Below, piece after piece: positions 1-7,818 of a stretch of 64,000 bases of DNA. The notes under the pieces are model-generated. The model did no database searches. It saw only the letters and a program-made list of their open reading frames with translations, and had not been told where the DNA came from. The stretch lies in assembly GCF_023109675.1 (NCBI RefSeq), contig NZ_JALDUR010000002.1, positions 1 through 64,000 of the forward strand, in the 5' to 3' direction. The stretch's first letter is position 1. The number at the start of each line of letters is the position of its first letter. The position numbers and the translations under genes were made by a program. The DNA comes from Streptococcus parasanguinis (GTDB lineage Bacteria > Bacillota > Bacilli > Lactobacillales > Streptococcaceae).

Positions 1-27
1 ATGGGACTTTTTGTGTACACTCAAAAA

Positions 28-76
28 GCTCTATAATCTCTACAGTGGTTTTTACCCACTACAGAAATTATAGAGC
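28..76. repeat. Imperfect 21-bp inverted repeat (possible IS end remnant)
   Basis: Arms 28-48 and 56-76 match at 18 of 21 positions around a 7-nt loop; the right arm ends in ATAGAGC. No transposase is visible in the window. It could be the remnant of a mobile-element terminus or a terminator-like hairpin belonging to the gene left of the window. Confidence 0.45.
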
Positions 77-122
77 CATTTTTGTTGGGAGAGAATCAAA
101 AGAAGAAAGTACGGACCAAATA

Positions 123-131
123 TGGTATAAT
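123..131 (+). promoter_or_regulatory. Extended -10 promoter placing +1 at the ATG
   Basis: TGG followed by a perfect TATAAT (126-131) forms an extended -10 box. Six bases later is the ATG at 138, so the predicted transcript would start on the initiation codon (leaderless). No good -35 or Shine-Dalgarno sequence is visible. Confidence 0.5.
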
Positions 132-137
132 AGCTGT

Positions 138-368
138 ATGATTCAAATGATTTTTAATCTTTCAAGCCATCTATTGTTTATCTTTTTTGCCTATTACCTA
201 TTGATGAACCTAGTTCAATGGGAAAAGTTTATAAAAGTAAGTGCTGAAAATGCAGTTAAAATCCGTTTTTTGATCTTGATGATCAGTGTTGGAATAGGCT
301 ATCTAGCCAGCTCATTTTTTATCAGTGTTTATGAGATGAGTCGGCAGATTTTTATTGGCCAATTCTAG
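138..368 (+). CDS. DUF1146 family small membrane protein
   Basis: A 76-residue protein with two hydrophobic segments (about residues 5-22 and 36-55), matching the small DUF1146 (YwzB-like) proteins that sit just upstream of murA in streptococci. Its function is unknown. The open frame extends upstream to 45, but the earlier part would overlap the -10 box at 126-131, so I prefer the ATG at 138; the ATG at 147 is an alternative. It is followed by the murA promoter hairpin. Confidence 0.75.
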   Translation: MIQMIFNLSSHLLFIFFAYYLLMNLVQWEKFIKVSAENAVKIRFLILMISVGIGYLASSFFISVYEMSRQIFIGQF

Positions 369-396
369 CCATATTTTATAAAAAATATGGTATGAT
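369..396 (+). promoter_or_regulatory. murA promoter with overlapping hairpin
   Basis: A perfect 9-bp inverted repeat (369-377 and 382-390) abuts an extended -10 box, TGG then TATGAT (391-396). The palindrome overlaps the promoter and could be an operator or the weak terminator of the upstream gene. A GGAG ribosome-binding site lies at about 420, 11-12 nt before the murA ATG. Confidence 0.5.
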
Positions 397-434
397 AGAA
401 AGCGTGACTTTAAGAAATTGGAGAACAATCCCGT

Positions 435-1718
435 ATGGAAAAAATAATCGTTAATGGTGGTCATAATCGACTGGTTGGAACCGTCAAAATCGAAGGAGCC
501 AAAAATGCTGTCCTTCCTCTTCTTGCTGCAACAGTTCTAGCAAGCGAGGGCGTGACAACCTTGAAAAATGTGCCTGTTTTATCAGATGTCTTTACAATGA
601 ACAATGTTGTTCGTGGGTTGAATGCACAAGTGACCTTCAATGAAGAAGAAAATACAGTTGTCGTAGATGCGCAAGCAAAATTATCAGAGGAAGCACCTTA
701 TAAGTATGTGAGCAAGATGCGGGCTTCTATCGTTGTCCTAGGTCCTGTCTTGGCACGCAATGGCCATGCCAAAGTTTCCATGCCTGGAGGCTGTACGATC
801 GGTAGTCGTCCGATTGACCTCCACTTGAAAGGTCTGGAAGCTATGGGAGCTGAAATTACCCAAACAGCCGGCTATATTGAAGCAAAAGCAGATCGTCTCA
901 AGGGAGCACACATCTATATGGACTTCCCATCAGTAGGGGCGACACAAAATATTATGATGGCGGCAACCTTGGCAGATGGAGTTACTGTGATTGAAAATGC
1001 AGCTCGAGAACCTGAAATTGTTGACCTAGCTCTCTTGCTGAATAAAATGGGGGCTAACGTCAAGGGTGCAGGAACTGAGACCTTGACCATTGTTGGTGTG
1101 GAGAGCTTGCACGGTGCAAACCACAATGTTGTGCAAGACCGCATCGAGGCTGGAACCTTTATGATTGGGGCAGCCATGACTGGTGGAGATGTCTTAATCG
1201 AAGATGCCATTTGGGAACACAACCGTCCGCTTCTATCTAAGATGCAGGAGATGGGTGTGACGGTAACCGAAGAAGAAAATGGAATTCGGATTCAGTCGGA
1301 TATCAGTAAGCTCCGTCCAGTGACCGTTAAAACCCTTCCGTATCCAGGATTCCCAACCGATATGCAGGCTCAATTCACAGCCTTGATGGCCATGGCTAAA
1401 GGTGAGTCTACCATGATTGAAACGGTTTTTGAGAATCGCTTCCAGCATTTGGAAGAAATGCGTCGGATGGGCGTTCACTCGGATATTATGCGGGATACAG
1501 CTCGTATCGTTGGAGGGGAAAGCTTCCAAGGTGCAGAGGTTATGTCGACCGATTTACGAGCAAGTGCAACCTTGGTCTTGATGGGCTTGGTAGCAGAAGG
1601 AGAAACGAAAGTCAGCAAATTAAGTCACTTAGATCGTGGTTATTATCAATTCCATGAGAAATTGGTGGCACTAGGTGCAGACGTGAAACGTGTAGAGGAA
1701 GAAGACGATGAAAACTAA
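435..1718 (+). CDS. murA: UDP-N-acetylglucosamine 1-carboxyvinyltransferase
   Basis: MurA transfers enolpyruvate from PEP to UDP-GlcNAc, the first committed cytoplasmic step of peptidoglycan synthesis and the fosfomycin target. The 427-residue length and the two-domain EPSP-synthase-like fold are typical. The N-terminal [12 protein letters not shown] motif and the active-site loop with Cys120 ([10 protein letters not shown]) are intact. Streptococci usually have two MurA paralogues; I cannot say which nomenclature applies here. The neighbours epuA and endA are the same as in S. pneumoniae, supporting the assignment. epuA starts inside its last codons. Confidence 0.95.
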   Translation: MEKIIVNGGHNRLVGTVKIEGAKNAVLPLLAATVLASEGVTTLKNVPVLSDVFTMNNVVRGLNAQVTFNEEENTVVVDAQAKLSEEAPYKYVSKMRASIVVLGPVLARNGHAKVSMPGGCTIGSRPIDLHLKGLEAMGAEITQTAGYIEAKADRLKGAHIYMDFPSVGATQNIMMAATLADGVTVIENAAREPEIVDLALLLNKMGANVKGAGTETLTIVGVESLHGANHNVVQDRIEAGTFMIGAAMTGGDVLIEDAIWEHNRPLLSKMQEMGVTVTEEENGIRIQSDISKLRPVTVKTLPYPGFPTDMQAQFTALMAMAKGESTMIETVFENRFQHLEEMRRMGVHSDIMRDTARIVGGESFQGAEVMSTDLRASATLVLMGLVAEGETKVSKLSHLDRGYYQFHEKLVALGADVKRVEEEDDEN

Positions 1719-1896
1719 TCTTCGCTATGTTGGAAAACAGCTAGGAATTGTCCTCCTGTTGGCTGTGATTGGAATCATCATTTTTGCAGTTGGTTTGGTC
1801 ATTGGCTATGGAGTGATTGGAGATGGAAAAAATCCATGGTCCATTCTCTCTCCGGATACCTGGTCAGAAATCATTGGGAAGCTAACCGGCAAATAA
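1708..1896 (+). CDS. epuA: EpuA family small membrane protein
   Basis: A 62-residue protein with one long hydrophobic helix (about residues 12-36). Its ATG overlaps the end of murA by 11 bases, so it is translationally coupled. In S. pneumoniae the gene between murA and endA is epuA; databases often label this family an RNA polymerase beta-subunit-like protein, but nothing in the sequence shows such a role. A terminator follows. Confidence 0.85.
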   Translation: MKTNLRYVGKQLGIVLLLAVIGIIIFAVGLVIGYGVIGDGKNPWSILSPDTWSEIIGKLTGK

Positions 1897-1923
1897 GATT
1901 TAAATAACATTGAGTAAAAAGGA

Positions 1924-1968
1924 GAGCAGCGAATCGAGTCAGTGACCCATCTAGCGCTGCTCTTTTTT
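1924..1968 (+). terminator. Intrinsic terminator after epuA
   Basis: GAGCAGCG (1924-1931) pairs with CGCTGCTC (1955-1962) and is followed by six T. It ends the murA-epuA transcript just before endA, whose ribosome-binding site directly follows. Confidence 0.85.
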
Positions 1969-1978
1969 GGAGAGAGGC

Positions 1979-2818
1979 ATGACAAAACAAACGTTAACCA
2001 AACGAACCAAACAAACCTTAGCAGGTTTTGTGGTGGCAACAGCCCTAGCAATCGGGGGCTATTATTTTAATCAACCGACGATAAAAGAAGCGACGGATCA
2101 GGTTGTTTCGGTGGTGACGAGTAGCCAACAAGAAACACCCAGTAAAGAGTTAGCTAGCTCTGTACTAACGAAATCTGCTCGTTCACAATTAGGAAATGAC
2201 ATAGAATGGAATGGCGCTGGAGCCTTTGTAGTTAAGGGGAATCGAACAGATCTGGATGCCAGTGTGGCTAGTCAACCCTATGCGGATAACAAGACAAAAG
2301 AAGTCAATGGAAAGACCGTACCGACAGTGGCCAATGCCATCATGACTAAGGCGACTCGTCAGTACAGAGATCGCGATGCAACAGGAAGTGGCCTAACCGA
2401 TTGGAAACCTGCAGGTTGGCATCAGGTTCATAATCTGTCAGGCGAGTACGACCATGCTGTGGATAGAGGTCATCTATTGGGCTACGCCTTGATCGGCAAT
2501 CTTAAAGGCTTTGACGCCTCTACTAGCAATCCCAAAAATATCGCCGTTCAAACGGCTTGGTCCAATCAAGCCAATGATCCTCATTCCACTGGTCAAAACT
2601 ACTACGAGACCCTGGTTCGAAAAGCCCTAGATAAGAACAAGCGGCTCCGCTATCGGGTCACTTTGATCTACAATCAGCCGGAAGATCTGATTCCTTTAGG
2701 TTCTCAGATCGAAGCCAAATCGAGTGACGGGACTCTTGAGTTCAATGTCTTTGTTCCCAATGTTCAAAGTGGAATGAGCCTGGATTACCAGACAGGAAGA
2801 GTAACCATCCATCAATAA
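1979..2818 (+). CDS. endA: Membrane-anchored DNA/RNA non-specific endonuclease (DNA-entry nuclease)
   Basis: EndA is the surface nuclease that degrades one strand of incoming DNA during competence and attacks extracellular-trap DNA. An N-terminal basic stretch and membrane anchor (about residues 14-29) precede the nuclease domain. The DRGH motif places the catalytic His at residue 165, and Asn196 in the AWSNQAND stretch matches the metal-binding position of the beta-beta-alpha-metal family. A TTG 12 bases upstream is in frame, but the ATG at 1979 has a GGAGAGAGG ribosome-binding site at good spacing. Confidence 0.9.
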   Translation: MTKQTLTKRTKQTLAGFVVATALAIGGYYFNQPTIKEATDQVVSVVTSSQQETPSKELASSVLTKSARSQLGNDIEWNGAGAFVVKGNRTDLDASVASQPYADNKTKEVNGKTVPTVANAIMTKATRQYRDRDATGSGLTDWKPAGWHQVHNLSGEYDHAVDRGHLLGYALIGNLKGFDASTSNPKNIAVQTAWSNQANDPHSTGQNYYETLVRKALDKNKRLRYRVTLIYNQPEDLIPLGSQIEAKSSDGTLEFNVFVPNVQSGMSLDYQTGRVTIHQ

Positions 2819-2899
2819 GCAAAAAAGCAGGTTTATTTAAGTTATTTTTAAGCATGGAGTGTTACAATTACATACCTTCTTTAAGAGAAAGGAGAATGT

Positions 2900-3622
2900 A
2901 TGAGAACTATTTTTCGGTTTTTCAGAGGAATCCTTCGCATGGCTTGGAGTCTCTTTTGGGGATTTTTCTGGACCATTGCGATCAGTTTTCTCATCCTTGT
3001 GGGGATCATCTATTTCACAGATTCTCCTAGTTCTGGTATGGATGGGGTTGGGCGAGCTGCCCAAAAGGTTGTCTATCAAGTCGGCAATTTATTTGGTGAT
3101 CAGGGCTTTGCATCGCGCTTTGGGTTGACACCTAGCTCACAGACCACGCAGACGGACAATCATGAGCATAGCGGTGCTCGCTGGGAAAAAGCGGAGGCCA
3201 CGGTCTACCTGGATCCTAATATCAGTCAAACTTTTGTAAAAGCTTATCGGGATGCTATTGAGGCTTGGAACCAAACAGGCGCCTTTACCTTCAAGTTGGT
3301 TACAAATGAAAAAGAGGCTAATGTGGTCTTGACGGAAATGGATAACGCATCCGTTTCTGCTGCAGGAGAGACTGCTTCTCAGACCAACCTCTTAACCAAC
3401 CGCTTCACCCACATCACAGTGCGTCTCAATCGCCATTATCTTTTAAATTATGTCTATAACTATAGTTATGATCGGATTGTCAATACAGCTGAGCATGAGC
3501 TAGGCCATGCCATTGGGCTGGACCACACTGATGGAGAATCGGTCATGCAACCAGCTGGCTCCTTCTACAGTATTCAGGATACAGATGTGGAAGCAGTCCG
3601 ACAATTATACAAGGAAGAATAA
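2900..3622 (+). CDS. M10 (matrixin-like) zinc metalloprotease, membrane anchored
   Basis: A 240-residue protein with an N-terminal transmembrane helix (about 16-38), a linker and a C-terminal metzincin domain. The zinc site is HELGHAIGLDH (His199, Glu200, His203, His209), followed by the Met-turn SVM at Met216. This is the signature of matrixin-type peptidases. The domain would face the outside of the cell. Substrate unknown. An AAAGGAG ribosome-binding site and a TGTTACAAT extended -10 (about 2860-2868) lie upstream, so it probably has its own promoter. Confidence 0.85.
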   Translation: MRTIFRFFRGILRMAWSLFWGFFWTIAISFLILVGIIYFTDSPSSGMDGVGRAAQKVVYQVGNLFGDQGFASRFGLTPSSQTTQTDNHEHSGARWEKAEATVYLDPNISQTFVKAYRDAIEAWNQTGAFTFKLVTNEKEANVVLTEMDNASVSAAGETASQTNLLTNRFTHITVRLNRHYLLNYVYNYSYDRIVNTAEHELGHAIGLDHTDGESVMQPAGSFYSIQDTDVEAVRQLYKEE

Positions 3623-3646
3623 AATACAATTTATCATTGAAAAGTT

Positions 3647-3674
3647 CTGGGCCCCAAGGGCTCAGGATTTTTTT
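3647..3674 (+). terminator. Intrinsic terminator after the metalloprotease gene
   Basis: CTGGGCCC (3647-3654) pairs with GGGCTCAG (3658-3665) with one G-U pair and a 3-nt loop. A run of seven T follows at 3668-3674. Confidence 0.85.
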
Positions 3675-3690
3675 GATGGCTCGTCTTTCC

Positions 3691-3719
3691 TTGTTTAATC
3701 TGAAAAAAGATAGTAAAAT
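3691..3719 (+). promoter_or_regulatory. Promoter of the ABC-F gene
   Basis: TTGTTT (3691-3696), 17-bp spacer, TAAAAT (3714-3719). The ATG at 3726 is six bases after the -10 box, so +1 may coincide with the start codon. A partial SD (AGGGAC) lies in those six bases and would be outside such a transcript. Confidence 0.55.
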
Positions 3720-3725
3720 AGGGAC

Positions 3726-5633
3726 ATGATTATTTTACAAGCCAACAAAATTGAACGCTCTTTTGCAGGGGAGGTTCTTTTTGATAATATCAGCCTGCAA
3801 GTGGATGAACGGGACCGGATTGCCCTGGTCGGAAAGAACGGAGCCGGCAAGTCTACGCTCTTGAAAATCTTGGTGGGAGAAGAAGAGCCGACTTCTGGGG
3901 AAATCAATAAAAAGCGGGACCTTTCTCTATCTTATTTAGCCCAGGATAGTCGATTTGAGTCGTCCAATACTATCTACGATGAGATGCTCCATGTCTTTGA
4001 CGATCTCAGAAAGACCGAGAAAACCTTGCGGCAGATGGAGCTTGCGATGGGGGAAAAAACTGGGGCTGACTTAGAAAAGCTCATGCAGGACTATGACCGT
4101 CTCTCGGAAGAATTCCGTCAGGCAGGTGGCTTCACCTATGAAGCTGATATTCGCGCCATTCTCAACGGCTTTAAGTTCGATGAGTCTATGTGGCAGATGA
4201 AGATTGAAGAGCTGTCTGGTGGGCAAAATACCCGTCTCGCTCTGGCCAAGATGCTCTTGGAAAAACCAAATCTCTTGGTACTGGACGAGCCGACCAACCA
4301 CTTGGATATTGAGACCATTGCCTGGTTGGAAAACTATCTGGTCAATTATAGTGGGGCCCTTCTCATTGTCAGCCACGATCGCTATTTCCTCGATAAAGTT
4401 GCTACCATTACCTTGGACCTGACCAAGCATTCTTTAGATCGCTATGTCGGTAATTACTCTAGTTTTGTGGAGCAAAAAGAGCAAAAACTGCTGACGGAAG
4501 CCAAGAACTACGAGAAGCAGCAAAAAGAAATTGCTGCGCTGGAAGACTTTGTTAATCGCAATTTGGTGCGTGCGTCGACCACCAAACGGGCCCAGTCTCG
4601 GCGTAAACAGTTGGAAAAAATGGAGCGCCTAGACAAGCCGGAAGCTGGGACTAAGTCTGCTCATATGACCTTCCATTCTGATAAGACATCGGGAAATGTC
4701 GTCTTAACAGTAGAAGAGGCAGCCGTCGGCTATGACAATCAAATCCTGTCAGAGCCAATTAATTTGGATATCCGCAAGATGAATGCGGTCGCTATTGTAG
4801 GACCAAATGGGATCGGGAAATCTACTCTTATTAAGTCTATTGTCGGGCAGATTCCTTTTATCAAGGGAGAAGCTCGTTTTGGGGCCAATGTCGAGGTAGG
4901 CTACTATGACCAGACTCAGAGTAAGCTAACCCCTCACAACAGTGTCTTGGATGAGCTCTGGAATGACTTTAAACTGACACCAGAAGTGGAGATCCGCAAT
5001 CGCCTGGGAGCCTTTCTTTTCTCTGGGGATGATGTCAAGAAAACTGTCGGCATGCTGTCAGGTGGAGAGCGGGCGCGTCTGCTCTTGGCCAAGCTGTCCA
5101 TGGAAAATAACAATTTCTTGATTCTCGACGAGCCGACCAACCACTTGGACATCGATAGCAAGGAAGTGCTGGAAAATGCCTTGATTGATTTTGATGGGAC
5201 CTTGCTCTTTGTCAGCCACGACCGTTACTTTATCAATCGGGTGACTACACAGGTCTTGGAACTGTCAGAAGAGGGCTCAACTCTTTACCTAGGCGACTAT
5301 GACTATTATCTGGAGAAAAAAGCTGAGTTAGAAGCCCTAGCTGCAGCACAAGCAGAAGCTGTGCCTGTTTCTTCTACGGAGGAAGTCACAAGCAATGACT
5401 ATCACCTGCAAAAGCAAAACCAGAAGGAACTCCGGAAAATCACCCGTCGCATTGAGCAATTGGAAGCAGAGATGGAAGAGCTGGATCAAAAAATCCAAGC
5501 CATCACCGAAACCATGCATAGCACCAATGATGCAGAGGATTTGGTCCAACTGCAAAGCGAGCTAGACCAACTGACTATTCAACAGGAAGCTATCATGGAA
5601 GAGTGGGCAGAACTGTCAGAGCAGGTGGAATAA
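3726..5633 (+). CDS. ABC-F family ATPase (ribosome-associated, two ABC domains)
   Basis: A 635-residue cytoplasmic protein with two ABC domains and no membrane segment. Walker A GKNGAGKST and signature LSGGQ are in the first half; GPNGIGKST and LSGGE in the second. LDEPTNHLDI Walker B motifs occur twice. An inter-domain linker (about residues 235-310) and a C-terminal coiled coil (from about 555) complete the ABC-F layout. Members remodel stalled ribosomes, some giving antibiotic protection. I cannot separate a housekeeping from a resistance subgroup here. The next gene, rgg, starts directly after its stop codon (TAA-ATG), so the two are co-transcribed. Confidence 0.9.
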   Translation: MIILQANKIERSFAGEVLFDNISLQVDERDRIALVGKNGAGKSTLLKILVGEEEPTSGEINKKRDLSLSYLAQDSRFESSNTIYDEMLHVFDDLRKTEKTLRQMELAMGEKTGADLEKLMQDYDRLSEEFRQAGGFTYEADIRAILNGFKFDESMWQMKIEELSGGQNTRLALAKMLLEKPNLLVLDEPTNHLDIETIAWLENYLVNYSGALLIVSHDRYFLDKVATITLDLTKHSLDRYVGNYSSFVEQKEQKLLTEAKNYEKQQKEIAALEDFVNRNLVRASTTKRAQSRRKQLEKMERLDKPEAGTKSAHMTFHSDKTSGNVVLTVEEAAVGYDNQILSEPINLDIRKMNAVAIVGPNGIGKSTLIKSIVGQIPFIKGEARFGANVEVGYYDQTQSKLTPHNSVLDELWNDFKLTPEVEIRNRLGAFLFSGDDVKKTVGMLSGGERARLLLAKLSMENNNFLILDEPTNHLDIDSKEVLENALIDFDGTLLFVSHDRYFINRVTTQVLELSEEGSTLYLGDYDYYLEKKAELEALAAAQAEAVPVSSTEEVTSNDYHLQKQNQKELRKITRRIEQLEAEMEELDQKIQAITETMHSTNDAEDLVQLQSELDQLTIQQEAIMEEWAELSEQVE

Positions 5634-6509
5634 ATGGACGATCTTGGCAAAGTTTTTCGTGAATTTCGAATCAGTAAGAATTATTCGTTAAAAGAAGCTG
5701 CAGGAGAAGCCTGCTCGACCTCTCAATTATCCCGTTTTGAATTGGGGGAGTCGGATCTGACTGCGTCGCGCTTCTTTGAAATATTAGACAATATCCATGT
5801 GACGATTGAGAATTTTATGGATAAGGCTAGGAATTTTCAACACCATGAGCATGTCGCCTTGATGGCTCAGATTATTCCGCTTTACTATGCAAATGATATT
5901 GCTGGTTTTCAAAGGCTTCAAAGAGAACAACTGGAAAAGGCTACAAGTTCGACCAATCCCCTTTATTTTGAATTGAACTGGATTTTGTTACAAGGGCTGA
6001 TTTGCCAGAGAGATGCCAGCTACACGATGAAGCAAAGTGATCTGGACAAGGTGGCAGATTATCTCTTTCAAACGGAAGAATGGACCATGTATGAATTGAT
6101 CCTCTTTGGCAATCTCTACAGCTTTTATGATGTGGACTATGTCACACGGCTTGGGAGAGAAGTGATGGAGCGTGAAGATTTTTACAAAGAAATTGGTCGC
6201 CATCGCAAACTGGTCTTGATTCTTGCTCTGAATTGCTACCAGCATTGTTTAGAACACTGTTCTTTTGAAAATGCCAGCTATTTTGAAGCCTATGTAGAAA
6301 AGATTATCGGGAAGAGCATCAAGCTATACGAACGCAATGTCTTTCATTATCTCAAGGGATTTGCCCTCTATCAGAAGGGGCAAACAGAAGAAGGGCGGCA
6401 GCAAATGAGGGAAGCCATGCACATTTTTGATGTGCTGGGACTGCCAGAGCAGGTGGCCTATTATCAAGAACACTTTGATAAATTTGTAAAAAATGAATGT
6501 TCTAAATAG
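5634..6509 (+). CDS. Rgg/GadR/MutR family transcriptional regulator
   Basis: A 291-residue regulator with an N-terminal XRE-type helix-turn-helix (about residues 5-60, containing the conserved STSQLSRFELGES stretch) and a long helical C-terminal repeat domain. This is the Rgg architecture, in which the C-terminal domain may bind a short peptide pheromone. No obvious short hydrophobic peptide gene is next to it. It starts immediately after the ABC-F stop and is followed 21 bases later by an MFS gene. It likely controls one or both MFS genes. Confidence 0.88.
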   Translation: MDDLGKVFREFRISKNYSLKEAAGEACSTSQLSRFELGESDLTASRFFEILDNIHVTIENFMDKARNFQHHEHVALMAQIIPLYYANDIAGFQRLQREQLEKATSSTNPLYFELNWILLQGLICQRDASYTMKQSDLDKVADYLFQTEEWTMYELILFGNLYSFYDVDYVTRLGREVMEREDFYKEIGRHRKLVLILALNCYQHCLEHCSFENASYFEAYVEKIIGKSIKLYERNVFHYLKGFALYQKGQTEEGRQQMREAMHIFDVLGLPEQVAYYQEHFDKFVKNECSK

Positions 6510-6530
6510 GACAGTGATAAAGGAGATTTT

Positions 6531-7709
6531 ATGAACCGACATGCGGTCCAATTAATTAGTCGTGGAGCTATTAACAAAATTGGAAATATGCTCTATGACT
6601 ATGGAAATAGTGTCTGGCTAGCCTCGATGGGGACTATAGGAAAGACGGTATTAGGGATCTATCAAATTTCTGAGTTAGTGACAGGGATTCTCGTGAATCC
6701 TTTTGGAGGAGTGATTTCAGACCGTTTTTCTCGTCGCAAGATTTTGATGACGACCGACCTGGTTTGTGGACTCCTTTGTTTGGCGATTTCTTTTATCACA
6801 AATGATAGCTTGATGATTGTGGCTCTTATTTTTGCCAATATTGTTCAGGCCATTGCCTTTGGTTTTTCTCGACCTGCCAATAAAGCTATTATTACCGAGG
6901 TAGTAGAGAAAGAAGAGATTGTGACCTATAACGCTCACTTGGAGTTAGTCTTACAGGTTGTTAGTGTCTGTTCACCTGTTTTTTCTTTCCTAGTTCTACA
7001 ATTTGCCAGTCTTCATATGACCCTCTTATTAGATGCGCTGACCTTTTTCATTGCCTTTGTCCTAGTGGCTTTCCTTCCGAAAGAAGAAGCTAAGGTGCAA
7101 GAGAGGAAACAGTTTACCGGGAAAGATATTTTTTCTGATATCAAGGATGGGTTAGACTATATCTGGCATCAGAAAGAGATTTTCTTTCTCTTATTAGTGG
7201 CTTCTAGCGTCAATTTCTTTTTTGCGGCTTTTGAGTTTTTACTTCCCTTCTCGAATCGTCTATACGGGGTTAAAGGAGCTTATGCGACCATTTTAACGCT
7301 GGGAGCTATTGGATCTATTCTAGGAGCACTTGTTGCCAATAAAATGAAATCAAGTATGAGAATTCTCCTGTTTTTACTGCTTTTGGCAGGGATAGGAGTG
7401 TTCATAATGGGCTTGCCCCTTCCACCTTATCTTTCCTTTTCAGGAAATCTGGTCTGTGAATTTTTTGTGACCATTTTCGACATCCACGTTTTTTCCCAAG
7501 TACAAACCAAGGTGGAAGATGATTATCTGGGGAGAGTCTTGAGCACAATTTATACCTTGGCTGTTCTCTTTATGCCCATCGCCAAAGGGTTGATGACTTG
7601 GTTGCCAAGCGTCCGTATGGAATCATTTCTCTTGATTGGAGCTGGGGTTATTCTCTTTTCACTCTTGGCTCAGCTAGTAGCTAAGCAGCTTCAATCAAAA
7701 GAACAGTAG
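6531..7709 (+). CDS. MFS transporter, first of tandem pair
   Basis: A 392-residue protein with about 12 membrane segments. It carries the MFS motif A region GGVISDRFSRRK after the second helix. It resembles the MFS_3-type drug exporters that include the Mef macrolide pumps, but substrate cannot be read from sequence. It has a normal AAGGAG ribosome-binding site. It is nearly identical to the gene at 7819, with most differences in the last third (by eye roughly 85-90% identical residues). Together with rgg it forms the ancestral unit of a duplication. Confidence 0.88.
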   Translation: MNRHAVQLISRGAINKIGNMLYDYGNSVWLASMGTIGKTVLGIYQISELVTGILVNPFGGVISDRFSRRKILMTTDLVCGLLCLAISFITNDSLMIVALIFANIVQAIAFGFSRPANKAIITEVVEKEEIVTYNAHLELVLQVVSVCSPVFSFLVLQFASLHMTLLLDALTFFIAFVLVAFLPKEEAKVQERKQFTGKDIFSDIKDGLDYIWHQKEIFFLLLVASSVNFFFAAFEFLLPFSNRLYGVKGAYATILTLGAIGSILGALVANKMKSSMRILLFLLLLAGIGVFIMGLPLPPYLSFSGNLVCEFFVTIFDIHVFSQVQTKVEDDYLGRVLSTIYTLAVLFMPIAKGLMTWLPSVRMESFLLIGAGVILFSLLAQLVAKQLQSKEQ

Positions 7710-7714
7710 GGATC

Positions 7715-7738
7715 CTTTGATAAATTTGTGAACCATTA
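7715..7738 (+). pseudogene. Remnant of a second rgg 3' end
   Basis: In one frame this stretch reads FDKFVNH then stop, matching the FDKFVKNECSK end of the Rgg at 6473-6509. The first 15 bases are identical to 6473-6487, and AAATAGG recurs further on. It indicates that a rgg-MFS unit was duplicated and most of the second rgg lost. Confidence 0.6.
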
Positions 7739-7760
7739 ATTTTCCCAAATAGGGGACAAA

Positions 7761-7784
7761 ATGAAAACCTCTTTCATGAACTGA
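7761..7784 (+). CDS. Possible leader peptide of the second MFS gene
   Basis: ATG plus six codons then TGA encode MKTSFMN. AGGGGA lies five bases upstream (7751-7756). The ORF covers the whole 5' arm of the hairpin that sequesters the next ribosome-binding site. This is how ribosome-stalling leader peptides of drug-resistance genes are arranged, but the ORF is so short that chance occurrence is possible. Confidence 0.4.
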   Translation: MKTSFMN

Positions 7785-7818
7785 TACAATAGTTTCAGAA
7801 GATGAAGGAGGTTTTTTT
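7764..7818 (+). promoter_or_regulatory. Attenuator-like hairpin over the RBS of the second MFS gene
   Basis: AAAACCTCTTTCAT (7764-7777) pairs over 14 positions with ATGAAGGAGGTTTT (7802-7815), one pair being G-U. The 3' arm contains the GAAGGAGG ribosome-binding site of the gene at 7819 and runs into seven T (7812-7818). The loop holds TGATACAAT (7782-7790), an extended -10 box, so a promoter internal to the element is an alternative reading. Confidence 0.65.

Noticed and set aside
5634-7818. Short hydrophobic peptide (SHP) pheromone gene beside rgg
   Set aside because: No 20-30-codon hydrophobic ORF with RBS next to rgg; the MKTSFMN ORF is too short and fits an attenuator better.
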